Below are positions 9,959 through 19,352 of a stretch of 64,000 bases of DNA, one piece after another (position 1 is the stretch's first letter; the number at the start of each line of letters is the position of its first letter). The position numbers and the translations under genes were made by a program. The stretch is from positions 1,202,198-1,266,197 of the forward strand of contig NZ_GL872282.1 of the NCBI RefSeq assembly GCF_000191065.1, written 5' to 3'. The stretch is from Prevotella multiformis DSM 16608. Lineage in GTDB: Bacteria > Bacteroidota > Bacteroidia > Bacteroidales > Bacteroidaceae. Under the pieces are notes generated by a model, which saw only the letters and a list, made by a program, of their open reading frames with translations, did no database searches and was not told the origin of the DNA.

Positions 9959-10193
9959 GTGTTTTACTTCAACAACAGGCAGGTTTTTATCATTCGTTAA
10001 GCTGGCAAAACGTTTCTTAACAGCCGTGGGGCGACATCCGTCCGGGCAGCTCCCCGGGCATGGCTTCCCCCGGCGTGCCATTGAACGGTATCGGCTGTGG
10101 ATGCGTCGGGGGCATTCCCGTGATGGGCATGCCCCTGAGATGCTCCCGTCGGCGTAGCGGCGCCGTGCCTCTGTCTGCGCGCAGCTTGCAGCG

Positions 10194-11423
10194 TCAGGCT
10201 GCCTTCCCCGGATTCCGTGCAGGCTTCTCCTTTGCCGGCGGCAGAATCAGATTCAATATGACACCGATGGCAGCTGAAAGGCCGATGCCGCTGATAGAGA
10301 AACTTCTCCAGTGCAGTACGGCTCCTCCGATTCCCATGGTCAGGGTGATGGATATGATGATGATGTTGCGTGTGCGGTTGAAGTCGACCTTGTGCTGGAT
10401 GAGGTTCTGGATGCCTACCGAGGCGATCGTGCCGAAAAGCAGCAGCATGATGCCGCCTAACACGGCGGAAGGGATGCTCTGCAGCAGCGCGCTCAGCTTC
10501 CCGATGACCGAGAAGACGATCGCTGTGAGCGCCGCAATGCGGATTACCTGCGGGTGGGTGACCTTCGTAATGCTCATGGCACCGGTCACCTCGCTGTACG
10601 TCGTCACGGGAGGACCGCCCAGCAGACAGGCCGCGAGGCAGGCCAGTCCGTCGCCCAGCATCGTGCGGTGCAGTCCCGGCGACTTCGTGAAATCCTTGTT
10701 TGCGACGGCGCTCACGACATATACGTCGCCCACGTGTTCTATCACGGGGGCGATTGCCACGGGAATCATGTAGAGGAAAGGTTCCCATGCGAATTGCGGC
10801 AGATGGAAGTGTGCCAGGGCCGGCGGCAGCGACAGCCACGGGGCCGCCTTTACCTGTGTGAAGTCGACGAGCCCCATGCCCACCGCCACGATATATCCGG
10901 CGATGATGCCGCAGATCACCGGTACCAGCTTCATCAGTCCCCGTCCCATGGAGAGAACCATTACGGCCACCGCCAGCGAGACGAAGGCCAGCAGCCAGTT
11001 TGTCTTCGCCATATTGACGGCCGACGTGGACAGGGACAGACCGATCAGGATGATCACAGGGCCGATGACGACCGGTGGGAAGAGCCGGTCGAGCAGTTTC
11101 TTTCCCTGCCACTTTATCAAGGCCGACATCACGAAGTAGACCAGCGCCACTCCGGCAATGCCTGCCAGTGTCCCCGGCATTCCCCAGTGTCTGGCGGCGG
11201 AGATGATCGGTGCTATGAAGGCAAAGGAAGAACCTAAAAAAATAGGAACTTTACCTTTCGTAACCAGATGAAAGATAAAAGTTCCTAAGCCTGCTGTGAA
11301 TAATGCCGTTGCGGGGTCGAGCCCCACAAGCAGAGGGACGAGGACGGTGGAGCCGAAAGCCACGAAGAGGAATTGTATCCCCACGATCGTCTTCCGTGCC
11401 GGTGATAGATTTGTATTGCCCAT
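10194..11423 (-). CDS. uraA: NCS2-family uracil/xanthine permease
   Basis: A 409-residue polytopic membrane protein of the nucleobase:cation symporter-2 family. It starts MGNTNLSPARKTIVGIQF. The longer ORF to 11534 crosses the promoter and is rejected. About 12-14 hydrophobic segments are present, with the family signature regions VGLDPATALFTAG, IGPVIILIGLSLS and AIAPVIEHVGDVYV, where the Glu of the latter is part of the nucleobase site in UraA. Uracil is the most likely substrate, but xanthine/uric acid members are not excluded. It stands alone with its own promoter. The tail is short and basic (PPAKEKPARN). Confidence 0.88.
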   Translation of the reverse strand: MGNTNLSPARKTIVGIQFLFVAFGSTVLVPLLVGLDPATALFTAGLGTFIFHLVTKGKVPIFLGSSFAFIAPIISAARHWGMPGTLAGIAGVALVYFVMSALIKWQGKKLLDRLFPPVVIGPVIILIGLSLSTSAVNMAKTNWLLAFVSLAVAVMVLSMGRGLMKLVPVICGIIAGYIVAVGMGLVDFTQVKAAPWLSLPPALAHFHLPQFAWEPFLYMIPVAIAPVIEHVGDVYVVSAVANKDFTKSPGLHRTMLGDGLACLAACLLGGPPVTTYSEVTGAMSITKVTHPQVIRIAALTAIVFSVIGKLSALLQSIPSAVLGGIMLLLFGTIASVGIQNLIQHKVDFNRTRNIIIISITLTMGIGGAVLHWRSFSISGIGLSAAIGVILNLILPPAKEKPARNPGKAA

Positions 11424-11479
11424 GTATTGGTCGTTTGTATTGGTTTGTCTGGAAAGAACTTGAACAGATGATTCCGAGT

Positions 11480-11488
11480 GCAAAAGTA
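11480..11488 (-). promoter_or_regulatory. -7 element of the uraA-like gene
   Basis: The minus strand reads TACTTTTGC, matching TAnnTTTGC, 57 bp upstream of the start codon. This is the main reason the start at 11423 is preferred over 11534. Confidence 0.65.
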
Positions 11489-11745
11489 TAAAAAAGATTG
11501 TGCATTGCGGATAAAACCGACGGGAAAAGTACACTTCCGCCGCGAAAAATTTTCGTCTGTATTGATGGGGGCTGCCGGACAGGTGCTTCTCACAGACAGG
11601 GAAAATCGTGTCTCGTCAGGGGGCTGTGACGTATCGGGGGGCACATGTGCAGGATGAAATATGTTGACAATTCGGACTTTTCTGGCGGCGGGTTTTCCTT
11701 GCAAAAACAGCTGTCTTGGACGGTACATGCGGCAGGCTGTTTCGC

Positions 11746-11833
11746 AACCGGGCACCGATTGCCTTCCAATTAACGCCTGATTGCAGTTCAATTAACGCCC
11801 GATAACGTCCCAATTAACGCCCGTTTGGAGTGC
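11746..11833. repeat. 22-bp-period array (AATTAACGCC type)
   Basis: Four 22-bp units begin at 11746, 11768, 11790 and 11812. The last three start with AATTAACGCC followed by a variable half; the first is degenerate. Read on the minus strand the core is GGCGTTAATT with a GCAATC half, close to the array at 33444 (GGCGTTGG with GCAATCA). It lies in the 800-bp gap between uraA and maeB. Confidence 0.85.
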
Positions 11834-11953
11834 AACAGGACACCTCTTCGCCTGGTGTCCGTATATGCCTGGCCTTTAGTTGGTTGTGGATCCGTCTGAA
11901 AGTCTCTTTCCCAAATGGGGAGGCTGGCTTTGCCTTGTCCGTGGAAGAGGGCC

Positions 11954-12081
11954 GGAGGCGATGGGGGAGGAGGCTGTACGGTGATGAAATATCAGGACAG
12001 GATGAGCGCCTCCTAAGCTCCTCCGAAGGAGGGAGCGTGGCAGGTAAGGGTGTACCAATGGCGGGAGGCGATGGGGGAGGA
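11954..12081. repeat. 18-bp G-rich direct repeat, two copies
   Basis: GGAGGCGATGGGGGAGGA occurs at 11954-11971 and again at 12064-12081, 110 bp apart. No ORF with recognisable content covers the 11489-12121 stretch. Apart from this pair and the 22-bp array I see nothing else there. Confidence 0.6.
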
Positions 12082-12121
12082 TGGACGATGGCGGGTGGAA
12101 CAGGGCCGGGCGGGGAGCTTG

Positions 12122-12160
12122 CAAAAAAAACAGGAGGAAGGCAAAACTGTCTTCCTCCTG
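12122..12160 (-). terminator. Intrinsic terminator of maeB
   Basis: A perfect 10-bp stem (12131-12140 with 12151-12160, CAGGAGGAAG/CTTCCTCCTG) has a 10-nt loop. On the minus strand it is followed by eight or more T. It lies about 65 bp after the malic enzyme stop. Confidence 0.88.
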
Positions 12161-12225
12161 TCCGGGTATTGTCTCGGTCGTAGGCGGCCTGCCGGAATCG
12201 GCGGCCGCGGGCACAATGCCGTCAG

Positions 12226-14514
12226 CTACTTGTTTTTCTTCAGTTTCTCCACGTATGCGTCAATGGCAGCGATGGCTGTGATGTTCACGATGTCGCGTAC
12301 CGAGCACTCGAAGTCGGTGAAGTGGATGGGTTTGTTCAGTCCCATCTGGATAGGCCCGATGACCTCCGTCTCCGGACTCAACGCCTGCAGGAGCTTGTAA
12401 CCGCTGTTGGCTGAAGAGAGGTCGGGGAAGACAAGCGTATTGACATCCTTCCCCTTCAGGCGGCTGAACGGGTACTTCTCGTCCCGCAGCTGTCTGTTGA
12501 GTGCGAAGTTCACCTGCATCTCTCCGTCGATGGCCAGCTCCGGACATTCGTTCTGTAAGGTCTCCACGGCCGTGTGTACCTTCAGCGGAGAGCCCTCCTT
12601 GTCTGAGCCGAAGTTGGAGTAGGAGAGCATGGCGATGACCGGCTCGTCGTTGAAGAATCTTACGGAGTGGGCTGCCAGCCGGGCTACGTCGGCCAGCACG
12701 TCGCCGTCGGGATGGCGGTTGATCAGCGTGTCGGCGATATAGTACACACCCTTCTTGGTGTTCAGGATGTGCATGGTGCCGAAGTGCCTGTACTCCGGCC
12801 GGATGCCGATCACGTCCTTGGCCACCTTGATGGTATTGCTGTACTTCGTGTAGAGTCCCGTGATGAAGGCATCCGCGTCGCCGTTCTCGACCATGGACAT
12901 GCCGAAGTAGTTGCGTTCGTACATCTTGTCGTATGCCTCCTCGAAGGTGTATCCCTCCCGTGCCCGCTTCTCTGCCAGATGCTTGGCGTAGGTGGCGCGG
13001 CGGCCCTGCTCCTTGTCGGCACGCATGTCGATGATCTCAATGTCCGATATGTCCAGTTTCAGCCGGTTGGCGACACGGTTCAACCGGTCGGGATTCCCCA
13101 GCAGGATCGGTACGCAGATGCCTTCCTGCTTTGCCTGTACGGCCGCTTTCATCATCGTCTGGTGACCACCCTCTGCAAAGACGATGCGCTGCGGATGGTG
13201 GGCTGCGGTGGCGTGGAGGGTGCGGGTCAGCTTGGTTTCCTGTCCCAGCAGCTGCCGGAGGTTCTGCTTGTAGGTCTCGAAGTCCTTGATCGGCGTGCGT
13301 GCCACGCCGCTCTCCATGGCGGCCTTGGCCACCGCCGCACTGACCTCGGTGATCAGCCGCGGGTCGACCGGTTTCGGAATGAAGTACTTCGGTCCGAAGG
13401 TGAGGTCGTTCACGCGATATACCTCGTTGACGACATCGGGCACGGCCTGCTTGGCAAGGTCGGCAATGGCTTTTACGGCGGCCATCTTCATCTTCTCGTT
13501 GATGGCTTTGGCATGGACATCCAGTGCGCCGCGGAAGATGTAGGGGAATCCGATGACGTTGTTGATCTGGTTGGGGTAGTCGGAACGGCCTGTCGACATG
13601 ATGACGTCCGGCCGTGCGGCAACGGCGTCCTCGTAGGATATTTCCGGGACCGGATTGGCCAGTGCGAAGACGATCGGCTTCTCGTTCATCGAGCGGATCA
13701 TGTCCTGCGAGAGGATGTTGCCCTTGGACAGTCCGACGAAAACGTCAGCCCCCTTGATGGCTTCCTCCAGCGTGTGGACGTCGCGGCGGTCGGTGGCGAA
13801 GAGCGCCTTCTGCGGCGTCAGCTTCTCCCGGTCAGAGGTGATGACCCCCTTGGAGTCGAGCATCAGGATGTTCTCCTTCTTCAGTCCCAGTGCCATGTAC
13901 AGCTTGGTGCATGAGATGGCGGCGGCTCCAGCGCCGTTGACGACCAGGCGCACGTCGGCGATGTCCTTGCCCGCCACCTCCAGTGCGTTCTTCAGTCCGG
14001 CGGCCGAGATGATGGCCGTGCCGTGCTGGTCATCGTGCATGACCGGGATGTCGAGGGTCTTCTTCAGCCGCTCCTCAATGGCAAAGCACTCCGGCGCCTT
14101 GATGTCTTCGAGGTTGATGCCGCCGAAGGTCGGTGCGATCTTCTCGACGGCTTCGCAGAACTTGTCGGGATCCTGTTCGTTCACCTCAATGTCGAAGACA
14201 TCGATGCCGCCGTAGATTTTGAACAGCAGTCCCTTGCCTTCCATGACCGGCTTGCCGCTCATGGCGCCGATATTTCCCAGCCCCAGAACGGCGGTACCGT
14301 TGCTGATGACGGCCACCAGGTTGCCTTTGTCGGTGTATTTATATACGTCGTCGGGGTTCTGCTGGATTTCCAGGCAGGGATAAGCCACACCGGGCGAATA
14401 AGCCAGACTGAGGTCAGTCTGGGTGCTGTAAGGTTTCGTCGGCTTTACTTCAATCTTGCCGGGACGACCGTTGTGATGGTATTCAAGAGCGGCCTCTTTT
14501 GTTACCTTGACCAT
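12226..14514 (-). CDS. maeB: NADP-type malic enzyme with C-terminal phosphotransacetylase domain
   Basis: A 762-residue fusion typical of bacterial MaeB. Residues 1-425 form the malic enzyme: the catalytic region [18 protein letters not shown] (79-95), metal-site [11 protein letters not shown] (158-168), and the dinucleotide-binding GAGAAA (194-199). Residues about 435-762 resemble phosphate acetyltransferase ([13 protein letters not shown], then GNPDRL), which in MaeB is usually a regulatory acetyl-CoA-sensing module. The reaction is decarboxylation of malate to pyruvate in the cytoplasm. It is monocistronic, with a promoter upstream, a terminator downstream, and the TetR gene divergent. Confidence 0.95.
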   Translation of the reverse strand: MVKVTKEAALEYHHNGRPGKIEVKPTKPYSTQTDLSLAYSPGVAYPCLEIQQNPDDVYKYTDKGNLVAVISNGTAVLGLGNIGAMSGKPVMEGKGLLFKIYGGIDVFDIEVNEQDPDKFCEAVEKIAPTFGGINLEDIKAPECFAIEERLKKTLDIPVMHDDQHGTAIISAAGLKNALEVAGKDIADVRLVVNGAGAAAISCTKLYMALGLKKENILMLDSKGVITSDREKLTPQKALFATDRRDVHTLEEAIKGADVFVGLSKGNILSQDMIRSMNEKPIVFALANPVPEISYEDAVAARPDVIMSTGRSDYPNQINNVIGFPYIFRGALDVHAKAINEKMKMAAVKAIADLAKQAVPDVVNEVYRVNDLTFGPKYFIPKPVDPRLITEVSAAVAKAAMESGVARTPIKDFETYKQNLRQLLGQETKLTRTLHATAAHHPQRIVFAEGGHQTMMKAAVQAKQEGICVPILLGNPDRLNRVANRLKLDISDIEIIDMRADKEQGRRATYAKHLAEKRAREGYTFEEAYDKMYERNYFGMSMVENGDADAFITGLYTKYSNTIKVAKDVIGIRPEYRHFGTMHILNTKKGVYYIADTLINRHPDGDVLADVARLAAHSVRFFNDEPVIAMLSYSNFGSDKEGSPLKVHTAVETLQNECPELAIDGEMQVNFALNRQLRDEKYPFSRLKGKDVNTLVFPDLSSANSGYKLLQALSPETEVIGPIQMGLNKPIHFTDFECSVRDIVNITAIAAIDAYVEKLKKNK

Positions 14515-14557
14515 AATTCTCTTCTGTATTTATGTATTGAGTATGTATGTTTGACCC

Positions 14558-14587
14558 ACAAAGTTAATAAAATCCCTTCTAAAACAA
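14558..14587 (-). promoter_or_regulatory. maeB promoter (-33/-7)
   Basis: The minus strand has TAACTTTGT at 14566-14558 and a TTTG -33 element with 18 bp between them. The predicted leader is about 40 nt. The tetR promoter lies back to back with it. Confidence 0.7.
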
Positions 14588-14609
14588 ACGGCATTATCAA
14601 AGTTTTTTG

Positions 14610-14618
14610 TAATTTTGC
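14610..14618 (+). promoter_or_regulatory. -7 element of the TetR gene
   Basis: TAATTTTGC matches TAnnTTTGC. Transcription would begin near 14623, so the upstream in-frame ATG at 14615 lies inside the promoter and is not the start. Confidence 0.72.
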
Positions 14619-14635
14619 CGCAAAAACAGACATTG

Positions 14636-15283
14636 ATGTATAATACTGCAACGGAAACCGCCTACCGGCGTGAACTCAAGGAGAAGATTCTCCGGGTGGC
14701 CACGGCTCTCTTCCACAGGTACGGAATCAGGCGGGTCAAGATGGACGACATTGCCAACGACCTGAAGATATCCAAGCGGACGCTCTACGAAATATACAGC
14801 AACAAAGAGAAGCTGCTGCTGGAGGTGATGCGGAATGACAAGCTGGTGGAAAGCCGACGGATGGAGGGGTTTGACAGACCGGGATCGAACGTCATCAATA
14901 TCGTGATAGAGGTCTGCAAGTACCGTATCGAGGAGTTCAGTCAGATCAATCCCCTCTTCTTCGAAGATATCCACAAGTATCCGGAGCTGCTCGCACACGT
15001 CCGCAAACTGCATGAGCAGAGGGAATCGGATGTCCTCGCCTTCATGCAGCGGGGCATAGACGAGGGACTTTTCCTTCCCGATATCAATTACGGAATCGTC
15101 CGTACGCTGACGAACGCCTCACAGCAGGCGATCATGAATCTGTACCTTTATAAGAAATACGATGTGACGGAACTCGCACATGTGGCCATCCTGCTCTTTA
15201 TCCGTGGCTTCTGTACGCCGGAAGGTGTCAGGCAGCTGGATGAACAGCTGGAATCCCTTGCCTGGATCAAATCCGGCAGATAG
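14636..15283 (+). CDS. TetR/AcrR-family transcriptional regulator
   Basis: A 215-residue regulator. The N-terminal TetR helix-turn-helix spans about residues 15-60: ILRVATALFHRYGIRRVKMD, then DIANDLKISKRTLYEIYSNK. The remainder is an all-helical ligand-binding/dimerisation domain. The start at 14636 leaves a 12-14-nt leader from the predicted promoter. Divergent orientation to maeB, with a shared 120-bp intergenic region, suggests it may control itself and perhaps maeB, but nothing in the sequence proves that. The ligand is unknown. Confidence 0.88.
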   Translation: MYNTATETAYRRELKEKILRVATALFHRYGIRRVKMDDIANDLKISKRTLYEIYSNKEKLLLEVMRNDKLVESRRMEGFDRPGSNVINIVIEVCKYRIEEFSQINPLFFEDIHKYPELLAHVRKLHEQRESDVLAFMQRGIDEGLFLPDINYGIVRTLTNASQQAIMNLYLYKKYDVTELAHVAILLFIRGFCTPEGVRQLDEQLESLAWIKSGR

Positions 15284-15603
15284 CCGGCCGGTGCGTGTGT
15301 ATGTTCCTGTCCGGAGGGCTTGCATGGCGCACCTGCGATGTGAGGAAACTGCCCTTCTGGAAAGATTGGATAAGACAATAGGATAGTCCAGGCAAGTGGG
15401 TGTCTGCAACGGATTTCCCTACAGATCCGGGCGTTTCTTCCCGGTCAGTCCGCCATTCGGAAGAAAGCGCATGACGGACTTGCATGCCGGATAAAAGACC
15501 CGAAGCCGGGAAAGGCAGTCTGGGGAAACCGGAAAGACGGCTCCGGAAGGCAGAAAGACCGGAGGGTTCCGGCAGGACACCGACTTCATAGCATTAGATT
15601 AAG
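15284..15603 (+). other. Gene-free stretch between tetR and the SGNH gene
   Basis: About 320 bp with no convincing ORF, promoter element or hairpin followed by a T tract. No TAnnTTTG motif is seen before the SGNH gene. Confidence 0.5.
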
Positions 15604-17007
15604 ATGAAAGATAATATCTACCGAACCTTGCTGCTGACACTGTTGGTGGCATTGTTTCTTTTCCTGCTCCATTTCCTCCCGACCTTCAAGATAGACGGGA
15701 CGGAACTGCGGGAAATTGACATTTTGAGCGACCTCGCCAGACAGAAGAAGGAACTCAAGGAAGTCATCCCTTCCCCCAAGGAGCCGTCGGCTTCGGTCGC
15801 TTACGACAAAGACGGGAAGGCGATCCGTTTCAGGGAAGTATGGCCCAAGGGCACGGAACGTATCGTAGACTATTCGGCCGGGAAGGGCGGCGGGCTCGAC
15901 CATTTCTACAGCCAGCTCGACCGGCTGGCGCGGAAGGAGGCGGTCGGCCGTCCGGTGCGCATCGCCTATTTCGGCGACTCGTTCATAGAGGGAGATATTC
16001 TGCTTGCCGACCTGCGGGAGGATCTCCAGCGGTACTACGGCGGCTACGGGGTGGGCTGGATAGATGCCGGCAATGACCTCGACCAGTACAAGCATACGGT
16101 GGACAACAGGTTTTCGGGACTGACAGAACACATGGTGAAGAAGCCTGCGGGCTATGATGTCGGTCAGGCGGGCATGGCCGAGCGGTATTATACCATGGGC
16201 GGACAGGCCACGATGTCGTTCGCCCCTTTCGCCCTGACGCACGATTATCCGCATACGGAGAAATGGGCAAGCACCTGGCTCTATCTGCGCTCGAAAGGAG
16301 GGGCTGCCGTCAGCTTTGAACTGGACGGCGGGAAGAAAAGCACGCAGCACGTAAGTCCTTCGCCCGAAGTGCAGGCTGTGAAGATGGACGGTATTACGGC
16401 TCATGCCACGGTCAAGGTGAATGGTGCCGGCACCGTTCTTTTCGGCACATCGCAGGAAGGAAAGGAGGGAATCGTACTCGACAACTTCAGTATGCGGGGA
16501 TCTTCGGGCATAACCCTGGCGAAACTTCCCGGGAAGATGCTGGCCGAGTTCGCCCGTGTCCGTCCTTATGACCTCATCGTCTTCCAGTTCGGTGTCAATG
16601 CCATCGACGCACAGACGACGCCGGAGCGGCTGAAGAAGTACATGGCCGACATGAAGCGGGTCGTGGAACTCTTCCGCAGGTGTTTCCCCGAGACGAGCAT
16701 CCTCGTTGTCAGTACGCCCGACCGCGGGTCGAAGACTTCACCCGACGGCACCATGAAGGGAGTAGAGATGCTTGTGGGCTACCAGGAGCAGCTTGCGGCC
16801 GACTGCCGCGTGGGCTTCTACAATCTTTTCCAGGCCATGGGCGGCGCCGGGACGATGATGCGCATCGTTGACGAGCAGGACATGGGCACCAAGGACTATG
16901 TACACATCAATTACAAAGGGGGTAAATACGTCAGCCAGCGCATCTTCAAGTCTGTCGTGGCAGGACAGAAGAATTATACGCGCCGTGCAAAGCTGATGGA
17001 ACAGTAG
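15604..17007 (+). CDS. Membrane-anchored SGNH/GDSL-like acetyl-transfer partner of MBOAT
   Basis: A 467-residue protein with one N-terminal membrane anchor (residues about 7-26) and a periplasmic SGNH-fold domain. Block I is IAYFGDSFIEGD with the nucleophile Ser; a Gly/Asn-bearing block is FQFGVNAID; block V is DYVHINYKGG with the catalytic Asp and His. It precedes an MBOAT gene by 57 bp on the same strand. Such pairs, like AlgI with AlgX/AlgJ or PatA/PatB, move acetyl groups across the inner membrane onto an exported polymer. The polymer could be peptidoglycan, capsule or another glycan; the context gives no decisive clue. It resembles the Bacteroidetes O-acetylation partner proteins more than a secreted lipase. 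Confidence 0.8.
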   Translation: MKDNIYRTLLLTLLVALFLFLLHFLPTFKIDGTELREIDILSDLARQKKELKEVIPSPKEPSASVAYDKDGKAIRFREVWPKGTERIVDYSAGKGGGLDHFYSQLDRLARKEAVGRPVRIAYFGDSFIEGDILLADLREDLQRYYGGYGVGWIDAGNDLDQYKHTVDNRFSGLTEHMVKKPAGYDVGQAGMAERYYTMGGQATMSFAPFALTHDYPHTEKWASTWLYLRSKGGAAVSFELDGGKKSTQHVSPSPEVQAVKMDGITAHATVKVNGAGTVLFGTSQEGKEGIVLDNFSMRGSSGITLAKLPGKMLAEFARVRPYDLIVFQFGVNAIDAQTTPERLKKYMADMKRVVELFRRCFPETSILVVSTPDRGSKTSPDGTMKGVEMLVGYQEQLAADCRVGFYNLFQAMGGAGTMMRIVDEQDMGTKDYVHINYKGGKYVSQRIFKSVVAGQKNYTRRAKLMEQ

Positions 17008-17064
17008 ACGGCTTCGCGCATCCGGCGGCACGGCCGGAGCTGACAAACCCAATAAAGAACCAAG

Positions 17065-18612
17065 ATGGAAACAAATGATATTTTCAGCCAGATGACGGCT
17101 CAACTTAAAGTCTTCCTGCAGAGCATGGCATCGTATGTCTCAGGCCTTGATTTCACAAAGGCGGCAGACATCCTGCTCTATAATCCGCGCGAACCGCTCC
17201 TCTTTTCGTCAGGTGCGTTCCTCTTCGTCTTCCTGATCTTTGTCACGGGCTATTGCTGTCTGCGCAGGAAGGTGGATGCAAGACTGCTCTTCGTGACGCT
17301 TTTCTCCTATTATTTCTTCTACAAAAGCAGCGGTTTCTACTTCCTGCTGCTGCTTGTCGTCACGGTAAGCGACTTCTGCCTTGCACGGAAAATCGCCGAA
17401 AGGAAACATCCTCGTCTGTGGCTGGCAGCCAGTCTGCTCATTGACCTCGGTCTGCTGGGCTACTTCAAGTACACCAACTTCTTTGCAGGGATGATCGCAC
17501 AGATGGTCGGGAGCAACTTCCAGCCGTGGGACATCTTCCTGCCTGTCGGCATCAGTTTCTATACCTTCAAGACCATTTCCTATGTCGTGGATGTCTACCG
17601 GAAGAAGGTAGAACCGATGGAATCGCTCCTCGACTATGCTTTCTATGTCAGTTTCTTCCCGACCCTCCTGGCAGGCCCTATCACCCGTGCGACCGACTTC
17701 GGGCCGCAGATCCGCAAGCCCCTTCATGTCAGCCGTGAGATGTTCGCACAGGGCGTGTTCTTCATCCTCATCGGTCTCTTTAAGAAGGCGGTCATCTCCG
17801 ACTATATCTCCCAGAACTTCGTCGATCGCATCTTCGACAACCCGACGCTCTTCTCCGGCGGGGAGGTGCTCCTCGGCCTTTACGGCTACTGCATACAGAT
17901 CTACTGTGATTTCTCGGGCTATTCGGACATGGCGATCGGTATCTCCCTGCTGCTCGGATTCAAGATCCCGATGAACTTCAATGCGCCGCTCACCGCCGAT
18001 TCCATGACCGACTTCTGGCGTCGCTGGCATATCTCGCTCTCTACATGGATCCGCGATTACGTTTACATCGCACTCGGAGGAAACCGGAAAGGGACGCTGC
18101 ACATGTATCTCAACCAGATGGTGGCCATGACGGCCTGTGGCCTGTGGCACGGCGCGTCGCTCAACTTCGTCGTGTGGGGAGTGCTGCACGGTGCGCTGGT
18201 CTGCCTGCACAAGTTCTGGTCGCAGACCGTCATGAGGCACGACCGACATTATCATCCCGCCGGCATACGCCGTTTCGTCTCCGTGTTCATCACGTTCCAC
18301 GTCCTCTGCTTTACATGGCTTTTCTTCCGCTGCAAGGACTTCGAGGGGGTGTGGGTCATGCTCAGGCAGATGTTCACGAAGTTCAACCCTGCCGTTCTTC
18401 CCGATGTCTTCGTGGCTTATAGATATGTTTTCCTGCTGATGGCCTTCGCCCTCCTGACGCACTGGATTCCCGCCTCCTGGCAGAACCGCTGTGTGCGCCT
18501 CCTGGAAAAAGGGGGTGTCGTGCTTTCTGCCGTTGCCGTCACGGTCGTCATATTTATCATCATGCAGGTGAAGAGCTCTGATATTCAGCCGTTCATTTAT
18601 TTTCAGTTTTAG
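17065..18612 (+). CDS. MBOAT-family O-acyltransferase
   Basis: A 515-residue polytopic inner-membrane protein of the AlgI/PatA/DltB type. Signature regions are LPVGISFYTFKTISYVVDVYR, then FWRRWHISLSTWIRDYVY, and GLWHGASLNFVVWGVLHG with the invariant active-site His. About 10-12 hydrophobic segments are present. It would take an acyl group, most often acetyl, from a cytoplasmic donor and deliver it outward to the SGNH partner encoded just upstream. An intrinsic terminator follows 26 bp after the stop, so the transcription unit is the SGNH-MBOAT pair. Confidence 0.92.
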   Translation: METNDIFSQMTAQLKVFLQSMASYVSGLDFTKAADILLYNPREPLLFSSGAFLFVFLIFVTGYCCLRRKVDARLLFVTLFSYYFFYKSSGFYFLLLLVVTVSDFCLARKIAERKHPRLWLAASLLIDLGLLGYFKYTNFFAGMIAQMVGSNFQPWDIFLPVGISFYTFKTISYVVDVYRKKVEPMESLLDYAFYVSFFPTLLAGPITRATDFGPQIRKPLHVSREMFAQGVFFILIGLFKKAVISDYISQNFVDRIFDNPTLFSGGEVLLGLYGYCIQIYCDFSGYSDMAIGISLLLGFKIPMNFNAPLTADSMTDFWRRWHISLSTWIRDYVYIALGGNRKGTLHMYLNQMVAMTACGLWHGASLNFVVWGVLHGALVCLHKFWSQTVMRHDRHYHPAGIRRFVSVFITFHVLCFTWLFFRCKDFEGVWVMLRQMFTKFNPAVLPDVFVAYRYVFLLMAFALLTHWIPASWQNRCVRLLEKGGVVLSAVAVTVVIFIIMQVKSSDIQPFIYFQF

Positions 18613-18637
18613 CTGTCCTCGGCCGCCGGAAAGCATC

Positions 18638-18676
18638 CGCTCCCTCCCTTTTTCTCTTGGGAGGGAGCGTTTCTCT
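18638..18676 (+). terminator. Intrinsic terminator after the MBOAT gene
   Basis: An 11-bp perfect stem (18638-18648 CGCTCCCTCCC with 18659-18669) has a 10-nt T-rich loop and is followed by TTTCTCTT. The large repeat element begins 2 bp later. Confidence 0.8.
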
Positions 18677-18677
18677 T

Positions 18678-19275
18678 GGTTCTTCCGTCCAATGCGCCGA
18701 TGCTTTTCGTATGGCTTTGACGGAAGAACCGGAGTGATTCATTCAAAAAAACATAGCAAGACCGTCAACTGTCTATCCTATCATCATCCTCCGATACAAC
18801 AGCCTTTCCAATTTAATATGTTGAAAATACAGACAAGGTTTTGAAAAACCATTACATAATTTCAGACAAATCTTCTGCAAATATAAAAGACACGTGCAAA
18901 AAGCAGGTTCGTAAACTGCCGTAAATCAACAGGTTATCAAGTCGTTTGTAAAAGATGCCTGATTGGACTTCAAAAGGGCGTTGGTAACACGCTGAAAGAG
19001 CACCTGTTGCAAGTCAATCAGGCATCTGTTAGAAGCCAAAAGAGCATGTGTTGCTTTGCATTGCATGAAAACAGTTTACAAACACCGATGATGTGGGAAT
19101 AGGTTGTTCGTAGAAGACGGAAAGACAGGCTGCCGGACAGGCATCGTGTCAATTCGCCTTTTCCGCATTTTATCTTATAGCTCATCCTCCTTTGCAAGAC
19201 CATCCGATTTCGGACAGTCATATCATGCAAGTGCATAAGCCTTTATTTCCAATCTATGTATTTAACGGAAGAACC
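18678..19275 (+). repeat. 600-bp dispersed non-coding element, copy 1
   Basis: The ends are GGTTCTTCCGT (18678-18688) and its complement ACGGAAGAACC (19265-19275). A further inward copy of the latter at 18720-18730 makes a terminal hairpin. Nearly the whole element recurs in inverted orientation at 25055-25659 with only scattered differences, and a diverged copy is at about 59090-59569. No ORF is shared by the three copies. A TATATTTGC -7-like box reads leftward at 18877-18885. Its MITE-like shape is clear, but no transposase and no target duplication are visible. Confidence 0.88.
18921..19074 (+). repeat. Seven 22-bp degenerate units inside repeat copy 1
   Basis: Exactly 154 bp, units starting at 18921, 18943, 18965, 18987, 19009, 19031 and 19053. 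The best-conserved core is TCAAAAGRGC at unit positions 6-15, followed by CTGTT at positions 18-22. Units 3-6 also form a long hairpin, with TGCCTGATTG at one end and CAATCAGGCA at the other. Confidence 0.8.
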
Positions 19276-19352
19276 GGAAAAAGTCTCTTTCACCGTACGG
19301 TGCAGTACATCATCATCGACCGTTCCGATCCGGTGTGCCCCAAAGGCCGTCT

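Noticed and set aside
9997..11112. A 371-codon minus-strand ORF overlapping the permease gene in another frame
   Set aside because: Arg/Gly/His-rich content typical of a frame shadow, and no start or promoter of its own.
11954..12081. Spacing of 110 bp between G-rich repeats as a member of the 22-bp family (5 x 22)
   Set aside because: Only two copies, and no intermediate units; the multiple of 22 may be chance.
12667..13914. A 415-codon plus-strand ORF opposite maeB
   Set aside because: Antisense shadow of a strongly recognised malic enzyme.
17209..18636. A 475-codon ORF on the minus strand opposite the MBOAT gene
   Set aside because: It is antisense to a clear MBOAT gene, has charged low-complexity content and no family features. 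Long antisense ORFs are common in this G+C-rich coding sequence.
18921..19074. Possible CRISPR array
   Set aside because: The units are contiguous and degenerate with no unique spacers, and no cas gene is present.
19018..19236. A 72-codon ORF inside repeat copy 1
   Set aside because: The reading frame is not conserved in the diverged copy 3, so the element is treated as non-coding.
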